NCBI RefSeq assembly: GCF_014174515.1
Contig: NZ_JACJUG010000016.1
Location: forward strand, 62,001-126,000
Origin: Mitsuaria sp. WAJ17
GTDB taxonomy: Bacteria; Pseudomonadota; Gammaproteobacteria; Burkholderiales; Burkholderiaceae_C
Direction: 5' to 3'
DNA length: 64,000 nt
Part shown: positions 40,534 to 52,087 of the stretch, in pieces
How positions within the stretch are numbered: the first letter of the stretch is position 1
Layout of the letters: each line of letters begins with the position of its first letter
The notes under the pieces: generated by a model
Seen by the model: only the letters and a program-made list of their open reading frames with translations
Database searches by the model: none
What the model was told of the DNA's origin: nothing
Position numbers and translations under genes: made by a program

Positions 40534-41667
40534 ATGAGCACCCCGCCCCGCTTCGCCGATGATCTCCAACTGGCCTTCAGGCGCTACTTCCGCCTCAGCA
40601 AGGTGCGCAGCGAGTCCCTGCTGGCGCGCCTGTTGATCACCGGCGGCTTTGCCCTGGCCTTTCCCACGGGCATCCTGGCCGTCACCCTGGTCTTCAGCGC
40701 ACAGACGCTGAATCTTTCCAGCGTGCTCGCCAGCTATGCCTGCGGCTTCCTGATCGCCTTCATGATCCACGGCGGCTACCGCCTCAGCGAGCGGCTGCTG
40801 CCTCAGCCCACCCTGGACCGACTCAATGCCGGCGGCTGGCGGGCCGGCCTCTTCTTCACCTTGATGCCCATCCTGTGCATCGCCTCTGGCCTGCTGCTCT
40901 TCGGCCAGCTGCTGGGCTGGTGGATGCAGGCCCATGTGGAGACGCCCTTCGACAGCGCCCAGGGCCTGAGCCGTTTCCTTTTCCTGTCCCTCCTGTTTGC
41001 CCTGGTCGGCTGGTACCTGGACCACCAGCACCGCCGCCGCCAGGCCCTGCAGCTGCTGGCCACCGAGGCCCAGCTGCTGCGCCTGCAGGCCCAGATCGAG
41101 CCACACTTCCTCTTCAACAGCCTGGCGGCGGTACAGAGCCTGATCAAGCCGGCCCCGGACCGCGCGCTGGAAATGCTGGAGCACTTCACCGACTACCTCC
41201 GCGCCAGCCTCTCGGCCCTGCGCGAGGACAGCTGCCCCCTGTCCGCCGAGCTGCAGCTGGCCCGCAGCTACCTGGGCCTGATGCAGATCCGCATGGGCGA
41301 GCGGCTGCGCTTCCACATCGAGGCGACGCCCCAGGCCGAGGTGCTGCGCCTGCCGCCCCTGCTGCTGCAGCCCCTGGTCGAGAATGCCATCGTCCACGGC
41401 CTGGAGGGCAAGGACGAAGGAGGCGAGGTGCGCGTGCGGGCCGCCGTGCAGGATCGCCACCTCGTGCTGGAAGTGCGCGACGACGGCCTGGGCTCGCAGT
41501 CCCGCCCGCGTCGCGCCCGCCCGGGCCATGGCCTGGCCCTGAAGAACATCCGTGAACGCATTGCCACCCGCTACGGCGAGCGCGCCGAACTGCAGCTGAC
41601 ACTGGACGAGCAGGGCTGCCAGGCCCTGCTGCGTCTGCCCCTGGACCTACTCGAACCCAAGCCATGA
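40534..41667 (+). CDS. LytS/YehU-type sensor histidine kinase, copy 2
   Basis: A 377-residue paralogue of the kinase at 38474. The N-terminus (MSTPPRFADDLQLAFRRYF) differs, but the plan is the same: four hydrophobic segments in the first 175 residues, then QIEPHFLFNSLAAV (His191), PPLLLQPLVENAIVHG and GHGLALKNIRERI. The kinase domains of the two copies are clearly alike; the sensor halves are less so, which suggests duplication followed by divergence in signal. It overlaps its regulator by 4 nt (ATGA). Confidence 0.9.
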   Translation: MSTPPRFADDLQLAFRRYFRLSKVRSESLLARLLITGGFALAFPTGILAVTLVFSAQTLNLSSVLASYACGFLIAFMIHGGYRLSERLLPQPTLDRLNAGGWRAGLFFTLMPILCIASGLLLFGQLLGWWMQAHVETPFDSAQGLSRFLFLSLLFALVGWYLDHQHRRRQALQLLATEAQLLRLQAQIEPHFLFNSLAAVQSLIKPAPDRALEMLEHFTDYLRASLSALREDSCPLSAELQLARSYLGLMQIRMGERLRFHIEATPQAEVLRLPPLLLQPLVENAIVHGLEGKDEGGEVRVRAAVQDRHLVLEVRDDGLGSQSRPRRARPGHGLALKNIRERIATRYGERAELQLTLDEQGCQALLRLPLDLLEPKP

Positions 41668-42431
41668 GCCTGCGCGCCCTGATCGCCGACGACGAAATCC
41701 ATCTGGCCGAGCACCTGAAATCCGAACTCGCCCAACTGTGGCCCGAGCTGGAGATCGTGGCCCTGGCCCGCACGGGCCGCGAGGCCGCTGCGCAGATCGA
41801 GGCCCTGCAGCCCGACATCGCCTTCCTGGACATCCAGATGCCCGGCCTCACCGGCCTGGAGGTGGCCGAGGGCATCGAGGGGCCGACCCGCGTGGTCTTC
41901 GTGACCGCCTTCGACGAATTCGCCTGCCAGGCCTTCGAACAGGCGGCGCTGGACTATGTGCTCAAGCCGGTCAAGACCGAGCGCCTCCACAAGACGGTGC
42001 AGCGCCTGCAGGCCAGCCTCCTGACGTCGCAGCCCGGCGACGAGGGCGCCCTGGCCGAGGCCCTGGGCCGGCTGCAGGCGCCTGGTGGTGCCGGCTCCGC
42101 CGCGCCCGCCCTTCGCTATGTGCGGGCGAGCCAGGGCGAGCTCATGCACCAGATCCCCATCGGCGAGGTCATCTACTTCCATGCGGACGACAAGTACACC
42201 TGCGTGCGCACCGCCGAGGGCGAGTACCTGATCCGCACGCCCATCGCCGAGCTGGCCCAGCAGTTGGACCCGCAGGATTTCTGTCGCGTGCACCGAGCCA
42301 CCCTGGTCAACCTGGCCCACCTGGCCGGCACCCGGCGCGACGAGCTGAGCCGCCTCTTCCTGCGCTTCCGGGGCCTCAGCCAGGAGCTGCCGGTGAGCCG
42401 GGCCTACGTCCATCTCTTCAAGGCCATGTGA
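41664..42431 (+). CDS. LytTR-family response regulator, copy 2
   Basis: A 255-residue paralogue of the regulator at 39618. Receiver: LIADDEI, Asp56 in FLDIQMPG, VVFVTAFD, YVLKPV. LytTR domain: IPIGEVIYFHADDKYTCVRT, FCRVHRATLVNLAHL, ending SRAYVHLFKAM, the same last eleven residues as copy 1. The high identity of the DNA-binding domains implies that both may bind similar sites. The two pairs form a head-to-tail tandem array. Confidence 0.9.
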   Translation: MSLRALIADDEIHLAEHLKSELAQLWPELEIVALARTGREAAAQIEALQPDIAFLDIQMPGLTGLEVAEGIEGPTRVVFVTAFDEFACQAFEQAALDYVLKPVKTERLHKTVQRLQASLLTSQPGDEGALAEALGRLQAPGGAGSAAPALRYVRASQGELMHQIPIGEVIYFHADDKYTCVRTAEGEYLIRTPIAELAQQLDPQDFCRVHRATLVNLAHLAGTRRDELSRLFLRFRGLSQELPVSRAYVHLFKAM

Positions 42432-42502
42432 GCGTTGCGCCGGGAATGGCCCCTCGGAATTCACGGGTCCGATTTCATCCGGCCCGGGAGGGGCGTGCCG
42501 CC

Positions 42503-42508
42503 TAAGAT
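42503..42508 (+). promoter_or_regulatory. -10 box immediately before the Ada–AlkA gene
   Basis: TAAGAT lies 6 nt before the ATG, the same arrangement as at 38462. A leaderless transcript is likely. No convincing -35 is seen, which would suit an activator-dependent (Ada-like, alkylation-inducible) promoter. Confidence 0.4.
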
Positions 42509-42514
42509 GGGCCC

Positions 42515-44029
42515 ATGTCCAGCCCTGCCATCAGCCCAACACTCAGCGCCGATCACTGCTACCCCGCCCTGCTGGCGCGCGATGCGCGCTTCGACGGGCT
42601 CTGGTTCGTGGGCGTCAGCTCCACCGGCATCTACTGCCGGCCGGTGTGCCGGGTCAAGACACCGCGGCGCGAAAACTGCAGTTTCTTTGCCAATGCCGCG
42701 CAGGCAGAGGCCGCCGGCTACCGCCCCTGCCTGCGCTGCCGCCCCGAGACCGCCCCGGCCCAGGACCTGCGCTGGAGCGTGACTGACGCCAGCCGCACCC
42801 TGGCCCGCCAGGCCGCGCAGCTGATCGAGGCCGATCCGCGCCAGAACGTTGGCGCGCTGGCCGACCGGCTGGGCATCAGCAGCCGTCATCTTCAGCGCAT
42901 CTTCGAGGCCGAGCATGGCGTCTCGCCCCTGGCCTTCCTGCATACGCGGCGCCTGCTGCTGGCCAAGCAGCTGCTGATGGACAGCCCCCTGGCCATGGCC
43001 GAGGTGGCCGAGGCTGCGGGCTTCGGCAGCCTGCGGCGCTTCAACGCCCTCTTCCTGCAGCACTACCGACTGCAGCCCGGCAGCCTGCGCAAGGCGGGCG
43101 AGCCGCCGCCCTCCGTCACCGCCTGCGGCGAGCCGGGCCTGCGCCTGGCCTACCGCCCGCCCCTGGCCGTCGATGCGCTGCTGGCTTTCCTGGAGGCCCG
43201 TGCCGTGCCCGGCGTGGAGCAGGTGGACCGCTCGCAGCGCCTGGTCAGCCGCAGCCTGCGCCTGCAGCACCAGGGCCGCTTGGCCGTGGGCCGCCTGGTC
43301 GTCCGTTTCCAGCCGGAGCGCGACGCCGTGACGCTCTCGCCCTGCTCCTCACTGTGGATGGCCGCCGGCAGCCTGATTCCGCTCGTGCGACGCTGGCTGG
43401 ACCTCGACGCCGCGCCCGCCGCCATCCAGCAGCAACTGACCGGCCTGCCCGCCCTGGAGCCAGGCCTGCGCCTGCCCGGCTGCCTGGACCGCTACGAGCT
43501 GGCCGTACGCGCGGTGCTGGGCCAGCAGGTGACGGTGGCCGCGGCCCGCACCCTGGCCTTGCGCTTCGTCGAGCGCTTCGGAGCGCTGCTGCCCGAAGGC
43601 CATCGCACGCCCGAGGTGCAGCGCCTCTTTCCCAGCCCCGAGGCCATTGCCGGACTGCCGGTGGAGGCCATCGCCGAGCTGGGCATCATCCGCACCCGCG
43701 CCCACGCCCTGATCACCCTGGCACAGCGCTGGCCCGAGCTCGGCTACGCCCAACAGCAAGGCAGCCAGGAGCAGGCCCTGACCGAGCTGCAGGCTCTGCC
43801 CGGCATCGGCCCCTGGACCGCGCAGTACATGCTGATGCGGGGCTGGAGCGCGCCGGACCTCTTCCCGCCGGGCGACGTGGTGCTCAAGCAGCAGCTGACC
43901 GAGCCCGGCGAGCCAGCGCCCTCGCCCAAGGCCCTGGCCCAGCGCGCCCAGGCCTTCAGCCCCTATCGTTCCTACGCCGTGCTGCAGCTGTGGCACCGCG
44001 CGGCTCAATCTCCGCGAAGCAAGACCTGA
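42515..44029 (+). CDS. Ada–AlkA fusion: Ada-type regulator with 3-methyladenine DNA glycosylase
   Basis: A 504-residue three-part protein for alkylation repair. Residues 10–90: Ada N-terminal zinc domain with the four cysteine ligands Cys41, Cys45 (YCRPVCR), Cys72 and Cys75 (RPCLRC). Residues 95–190: AraC-type helix-turn-helix (VGALADRLGISSRHLQRIF, LAMAEVAEAAGFGSLRRFNALF). Residues 205–495: AlkA glycosylase with the helix-hairpin-helix LPGIGPWTAQYML and the catalytic-Asp region PPGDVVLKQQL. It probably senses methylated DNA through the Cys cluster, activates its own promoter and excises 3-methyladenine. No Ogt/Ada C-terminal methyltransferase domain is present or adjacent. The last codons and stop lie within a copy of the GCAAGACCTGAC word. 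Confidence 0.93.
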   Translation: MSSPAISPTLSADHCYPALLARDARFDGLWFVGVSSTGIYCRPVCRVKTPRRENCSFFANAAQAEAAGYRPCLRCRPETAPAQDLRWSVTDASRTLARQAAQLIEADPRQNVGALADRLGISSRHLQRIFEAEHGVSPLAFLHTRRLLLAKQLLMDSPLAMAEVAEAAGFGSLRRFNALFLQHYRLQPGSLRKAGEPPPSVTACGEPGLRLAYRPPLAVDALLAFLEARAVPGVEQVDRSQRLVSRSLRLQHQGRLAVGRLVVRFQPERDAVTLSPCSSLWMAAGSLIPLVRRWLDLDAAPAAIQQQLTGLPALEPGLRLPGCLDRYELAVRAVLGQQVTVAAARTLALRFVERFGALLPEGHRTPEVQRLFPSPEAIAGLPVEAIAELGIIRTRAHALITLAQRWPELGYAQQQGSQEQALTELQALPGIGPWTAQYMLMRGWSAPDLFPPGDVVLKQQLTEPGEPAPSPKALAQRAQAFSPYRSYAVLQLWHRAAQSPRSKT

Positions 44030-44032
44030 CAC
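44019..44032 (+). repeat. GCAAGACCTGACAC, exact over the first 12 bases
   Basis: Overlaps the last codons and stop (SKT-stop) of the Ada–AlkA gene and reaches to just before the EamA start. Confidence 0.65.
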
Positions 44033-44033
44033 C

Positions 44034-44933
44034 ATGCAAGACCATGCCCAGCTCGACGTAGCTGAATTGACCCTGCTGGCGGCCATCTGGGGTGCCTCCT
44101 TCCTCTTCCTGCGCCTGGGCGCGCCAGCCTTCGGACCGCTGGCCCTGGCCTTCGTGCGAGTAGCCGGCGCGGGCCTCTTCCTGCTGCCCCTGCTGGCCTG
44201 GCAGGGCGGCCGCGAAGGGCTGCTGGAGCTGCGCCGCGACTGGCGCCCGCTGATGCTGGTGGCCCTGCTCAACAGCGCCCTGCCCTTTGCCTTCTTCAGC
44301 TATGCGGCCTTGTCCATCACGGCTGGCCTGTCCAGCATCCTCAACGCCACCACGCCCATCTGGGGCGCCCTGGTGGCCTCGATCTGGCTGGGCCAGCGTC
44401 TGGACCCGGGCCGGCGCCTGGGCCTGCTGGTGGGCTTTGGCGGCGTGGTCTTCCTGGCCTGGGAGCATGCCAGCTTCAAGCCCGGCGGCAGTGGCTGGGC
44501 CGTGCTGGCCTGCCTGGCCGCGACATGCTGCTACGGGCTGGCCGCCAGCGCCACCAAGAAATACCTCGGCCAGACCCGCCCCCTGGCGGTGGCCACAGGC
44601 AGCCAGGCCTTCGCGGCCCTGCTGCTGGCCCTGCCGGCCGCCGCGCAGTGGCCCGCGCAGATGCCCGGCCAGACGGCCTGGCTGAGCGCCCTCGCCCTGG
44701 CCCTGCTGTGCTCGGGCCTGGCCTACATCCTCTATTTCCGGCTGATGAAGCGGGCGGGGCCCAGCTATGCGCTATCGGTCACCTTCCTGATCCCGGTCTT
44801 CGCGGTGCTGTGGGGTGCCGTGTTCCTGGGTGAGTCCTTCACCCTGCACATGGCGGCGGGCTGCGCCATCGTGCTGCTGGGCACGGCCCTGGCGATCGGC
44901 GTGCTCAAACTTCCGCAACGGCAGGCCGCCTGA
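44034..44933 (+). CDS. EamA/DMT-family transporter
   Basis: A 299-residue integral membrane protein with about ten hydrophobic segments in two EamA repeats. Family features: LAAIWGASFLFLRLGAP near the start, ALSITAGLSSILNATTPIWGALVA around 88–110, and YILYFRLMKRAGPSYALSVTFLIPVFAVLWG around 225–255 in the second repeat. Members export metabolites such as amino acids; the substrate cannot be told from sequence. It starts 4 nt after the Ada–AlkA stop, so the two are probably cotranscribed. It converges on the next gene with 10 nt between stops. Confidence 0.9.
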   Translation: MQDHAQLDVAELTLLAAIWGASFLFLRLGAPAFGPLALAFVRVAGAGLFLLPLLAWQGGREGLLELRRDWRPLMLVALLNSALPFAFFSYAALSITAGLSSILNATTPIWGALVASIWLGQRLDPGRRLGLLVGFGGVVFLAWEHASFKPGGSGWAVLACLAATCCYGLAASATKKYLGQTRPLAVATGSQAFAALLLALPAAAQWPAQMPGQTAWLSALALALLCSGLAYILYFRLMKRAGPSYALSVTFLIPVFAVLWGAVFLGESFTLHMAAGCAIVLLGTALAIGVLKLPQRQAA

Positions 44934-44943
44934 GCCCCTGTGC

Positions 44944-46155
44944 TCAGAGCGGACGCAGCAGGGCGATGGCGGCCGTGTTGAGCCGCTCCAGCACCCAGCT
45001 GCTGCCGTCGGCGCGCAGTCCGAAGGTGTTGCTGAAAGCGAAGAGGTGCTGACTGCCGTCCTGGGCCAGGGCCACCATGCTCATGAAGCCCGCATTAGCA
45101 CCGGTGTGGATCAGCAGGCTGCGGCCCTCGAACGAGTTGCCCATCCATCCCAGGGCATAGTCGCCGGGTCGCAGGGCCTGCAGGCGGCTGACGTAGCCGC
45201 GCGGCAGCGCGGTGCTGCGCCCCTGGAGGGCCAACTGGTGAAGCTGCAGCCAGCGGCCATAGGCGGGTGCAGCCAGATTGGCCTCGCCGGCCGGCGCCAG
45301 CACGGCCAGCCAGGCCAGTTGCTCGTCCGGCACGGTGGGCAGCGCACTCAGCTGCCGAGGCGAAGCCCCCTCATGGCCCTGAGGCTGGCCGGCACCGACG
45401 GGTGCCCCCCATGCCACCGCCAGCTGCAGGGGATCGGACAGCTCGCGGGCGAACAGCGCCTTGAAGTCCAGCCCGCTGGCCGCTTCCAGGAGGGCCGCCG
45501 CCGTCGCATAGCCGGCGTTGGAGTAGAGGAAGTCCTGCCCGGGCCGGGCCGCCGGCGCCTGGGTCAGCAGCCAATCGACGAAGAAGCGCCTGCGGCCGGT
45601 CTCCGTGGCCGGCAGCGTGCCGGCGTAGGCCTGCAGATAGGCGGCGAAACGCTCCAGATCAACGCCATCCGTGAAGGCGGCGAGGCCTCCGCGGTGGTCC
45701 AGCAGCATGGCCAGGGTCAGGTCTTGATAGTCCGGATGCTGGACTGCGGCCAGGCCCGGCAACAGCTCGGCCGGGCGGCTGTCCCAGCGCAGCAGGCCTT
45801 TGTCAACGCAGCGGGCGGCCAGGGCCGCGGTCATGGCCTTGGTGTTGGAGCCGATGATGAAGCGCTCGTCGCCCTTCAGCGCCTGGCCGGCGCCCAGCTG
45901 CGTGCGTCCAGCGGCGGCACGCAGGCCCTCGGCATCGATGCCATCCTGCCGCCCCATCACCACGCCCACCAGCCCGTCCTTCACACAGGCCTCTGCCTGG
46001 GCCTGCAGGCGCTGGGCCTGGCGCTGGCGCTCGGTCGGCACGGCGGGCGCGCTCGCATCCGAGCCGGAACCGCAGGCCTGCAGGCCGAGGCCCGCGCCGG
46101 CCATGCCCAACCATGCCAGCAGCTGGCGGCGTGTCTGGAATCCTGTGCTGTCCAT
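44944..46155 (-). CDS. lipoprotein serine hydrolase (beta-lactamase/class C-like fold)
   Basis: A 403-residue protein. The N-terminus has TRRQLLAWLGMAGAGLGLQAC: twin Arg at 9–10 and a lipobox ending in Cys28, so Tat-like export and lipidation are likely. The catalytic motifs of the class C beta-lactamase/DD-peptidase family are present: SxxK as SNTK (near 106), YxN as YSNAGY and HTG (in HTGANAG) near the end. Members act as esterases, peptidases or beta-lactamases; which one is unclear. The ATG is chosen over an upstream frame because GGAG lies 6 nt upstream and the signal peptide then starts correctly. It follows the kinase gene by 49 nt, probably in one operon. Confidence 0.87.
   Translation of the reverse strand: MDSTGFQTRRQLLAWLGMAGAGLGLQACGSGSDASAPAVPTERQRQAQRLQAQAEACVKDGLVGVVMGRQDGIDAEGLRAAAGRTQLGAGQALKGDERFIIGSNTKAMTAALAARCVDKGLLRWDSRPAELLPGLAAVQHPDYQDLTLAMLLDHRGGLAAFTDGVDLERFAAYLQAYAGTLPATETGRRRFFVDWLLTQAPAARPGQDFLYSNAGYATAAALLEAASGLDFKALFARELSDPLQLAVAWGAPVGAGQPQGHEGASPRQLSALPTVPDEQLAWLAVLAPAGEANLAAPAYGRWLQLHQLALQGRSTALPRGYVSRLQALRPGDYALGWMGNSFEGRSLLIHTGANAGFMSMVALAQDGSQHLFAFSNTFGLRADGSSWVLERLNTAAIALLRPL
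45714..45727 (-). repeat. TCAAGACCTGACCC on the minus strand, one mismatch
   Basis: Within the serine hydrolase gene, read as QDLTL, a stretch also expected from the protein family. Confidence 0.4.
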
Positions 46156-46204
46156 CCTGGTCTCCCTCTTTTCAATGGATGGACAGATTCTTGGCGGCCG
46201 GACC

Positions 46205-47599
46205 TTAAGAAGAGCCAAAGGCCGGTGGCGCGCCGGGCACGCGCAGGGTGAAGGCACAGCCGCGGCCACCGAGCCCCGCGGTCAGACTGACCTGCCCGCC
46301 CAGCCGGCGGGCGGCCTGCCGCACGATGGCCAGGCCCAGGCCGCTGCCAGGCGTTTCCACCTCCGGGCCGCGCCAGAAGCGCTCGAAGACCAGCTCGCGG
46401 TCCGCCTCCGCGATGCCGGGGCCGTCATCAGACACCGTCAACGTCCAGCCCTCGCCACCCTCAGGGCCATCAGCGGCCAGCGTCAGCAGGACCTGGCCGC
46501 CAGCCTGGACGTAGCGCAGGGCGTTGTCCAGCAGGTTGTGCAGCACGGACAGGAAGGCCGCTGCATCCAGCTCACGAGGCAGCTGCTCCGGTGCCTCCAG
46601 CGCCAGCGCCAGCCCACGCTCGCGGGCGCGACCATGCAGGTCAGCCAGCAGCTGGGCGCTCGACAGCACCAGGTCCAGGCGCTGGCGCTGGCGTTCAGCC
46701 TTGCCGTCCAGCGCTGCCAGATCCAGCAACTGTTGGGAGAGGTGCGAGGTCCTACGGATGGCGGCCAGCAAGCGCTCGCCCGCCTCCTGCCGCACCGGTT
46801 CGTGCGCAGCCTGGACCAGCACATGGGTCTGCGCCGCGATCACGGCCAGGGGCGTCCGCAGCTCATGCGCCGCGTCCTGGACAAAGGCCCGCTCGCGCGC
46901 CATGCGCAGGCGAAGGCGCTCCTGCAGGGCGTCGAAGGCCCGCCCCAGGGGCTGAAGTTCGGCGTAGCGCAAGTTCATGGCCAGGGGCGCGGGCTCGGAC
47001 TCGACCTGGTCCAGCCGGTGGGCAAACTGCCGCAGGGGCCGCAGGCCGCTGTAGACCGCCAGCAGCACCGGCAGCAGCACGAAGGGAAAGGCCAGCAGCA
47101 TCTGCGGTCCCAGTTCCCCGGCCATCCAGGCCAGCATGGTCAGCTCCGGCAGTGTCGGCTCGGCCAGGCGCACCGACCAGCGCGGTCCGTCGCCGCGCCA
47201 CGTCCAGTGCTGGCGCCCTGCCATCGACTGCTCCGAGACGCCCAGGCGCTGGATGGGGTCGGCCGCCAGGTTGGCATACACCAGCCGCCCCTGGGCATCG
47301 AAGAGCTGGACCACCACCTCGCCAGGCAGGCGCCGCGCCTGCCGGCGCATGCCATTGATGTGATCAGCCAGGCCGGCCACGGCCTGTGCTGCCAGGGGGC
47401 CCTCGTCGAGCTGGGCCACCGTCGCGGCCATCAGCTCACCCAGCTGGCGGATGCCCGGATTCGTGGCCATCTGCTGCCTGGTTTCGACATAGGACTGGCC
47501 CAGCAGGGTCAGCGCGACCAGCGCAAAGGCCAGCAGCAAGGCCGTCACCAGGCGCCGGGCCAGGCTGGGCCGCAGCCAGTGCCAGGCCGGGTACCTCAC
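46205..47599 (-). CDS. sensor histidine kinase (QseC/TctE type)
   Basis: A 464-residue kinase with GTG start overlapping the regulator stop (GTGA). Membrane segment 1 at about 14–33 (LVTALLLAFALVALTLLG), a periplasmic domain of about 130 residues, membrane segment 2 near 170–190 (LLAFPFVLLPVLLAVYSGL), then HAMP-like region, HisKA with AAHELRTPLAV (His245) and HATPase with LHNLLDNALRYV (N box), DDGPGI and GSGLGLAIV. The small periplasmic domain resembles the 2CSK_N type of QseC/TctE kinases. The signal is unknown; the downstream lipoprotein hydrolase hints at an envelope role. Confidence 0.9.
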   Translation of the reverse strand: MRYPAWHWLRPSLARRLVTALLLAFALVALTLLGQSYVETRQQMATNPGIRQLGELMAATVAQLDEGPLAAQAVAGLADHINGMRRQARRLPGEVVVQLFDAQGRLVYANLAADPIQRLGVSEQSMAGRQHWTWRGDGPRWSVRLAEPTLPELTMLAWMAGELGPQMLLAFPFVLLPVLLAVYSGLRPLRQFAHRLDQVESEPAPLAMNLRYAELQPLGRAFDALQERLRLRMARERAFVQDAAHELRTPLAVIAAQTHVLVQAAHEPVRQEAGERLLAAIRRTSHLSQQLLDLAALDGKAERQRQRLDLVLSSAQLLADLHGRARERGLALALEAPEQLPRELDAAAFLSVLHNLLDNALRYVQAGGQVLLTLAADGPEGGEGWTLTVSDDGPGIAEADRELVFERFWRGPEVETPGSGLGLAIVRQAARRLGGQVSLTAGLGGRGCAFTLRVPGAPPAFGSS

Positions 47600-48255
47600 A
47601 GGGACTCCAGCCAGTAGCCGACACCACGCTGCGTGCCGATGCGCTGAGCACCGATCTTGCGCCGCAGATTGGAGAGGTGGACCTCCAATGCACTGAAGTC
47701 CAGGGCTTCGCCCAGCGGCGCCAGGCGCTGGGCCAGCAGCGGCTTGGCGACGACGCCTCCACGCTCCCGCGCCAGCTCGAACAGCAGCTGGTACTCGCGG
47801 GGCGACAGGGCCAGCTCCCCGCCGTCCAGCCAGGCGCGGTGACGCCGCGGCTCCAGCATCAGCGCGCCGAAATGCCACCGGTCCCCCGCTTGCTGGGCCG
47901 CGCGGCGCAGCACGGCGCGCAGCCGCGCGAGCAGCTCGGGGATCTCGAAGGGCTTGACCACGTAGTCGTCAGCCCCGTCGTCGAAGCTGGCCAGCTTGTC
48001 ATCCAGGGCCGACCGCGCCGTCATCACCACGACAGGCAAGACCTGACCCTGCGACCGCCAGCGGCGCAGCAGCTCCATCCCACTGCCGTCGGGCAGGCCC
48101 AGGTCCAGGAGCACGGCGTCGTGCTCTGCTGCTTCAAGTTTCAGCGGGGCATCGGCCGCGCGGCGCAGCCAGACGCTGCTGTGGCCCTCCAGGCGCAATG
48201 CGGCCTGCAGTGCCGCGCCCAAGTCCAGATCGTCTTCAATCAGCAGGATGTGCAT
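47596..48255 (-). CDS. OmpR-family response regulator
   Basis: A 219-residue regulator. Receiver (1–115): MHILLIEDDLDLG, phospho-acceptor Asp in LLDLGLPDGSG (near 51), VVVMTAR and VVKPFEIPELLAR. Winged-helix domain (about 125–215): LSPREYQLLFELARERGGVV, LEVHLSNLRRKIG and RGVGYWLE. It pairs with the overlapping kinase gene. A minus-strand GACAAT box lies 7 nt before the ATG, compatible with a leaderless transcript. A GCAAGACCTGACCC word inside the gene encodes QGQVLP just before the conserved VVVMTA strand. Confidence 0.92.
   Translation of the reverse strand: MHILLIEDDLDLGAALQAALRLEGHSSVWLRRAADAPLKLEAAEHDAVLLDLGLPDGSGMELLRRWRSQGQVLPVVVMTARSALDDKLASFDDGADDYVVKPFEIPELLARLRAVLRRAAQQAGDRWHFGALMLEPRRHRAWLDGGELALSPREYQLLFELARERGGVVAKPLLAQRLAPLGEALDFSALEVHLSNLRRKIGAQRIGTQRGVGYWLESL
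48036..48049 (+). repeat. GCAAGACCTGACCC word, exact
   Basis: Within the OmpR-type regulator gene; read on the coding strand as GQVLP. Confidence 0.75.
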
Positions 48256-48312
48256 GGGCGCGATTGTCTACAGCAACACCGCGCGCAGGGAGTGCCTCCA
48301 GACAGGCAGGAC

Positions 48313-52024
<3,712 letters not shown>

Positions 52025-52087
52025 GGGCGGGCGTCAGGAATGGCGGACCCCCAGTGTAGTCCCGCCTCCCCGAAGCGGGTCGGCGGG

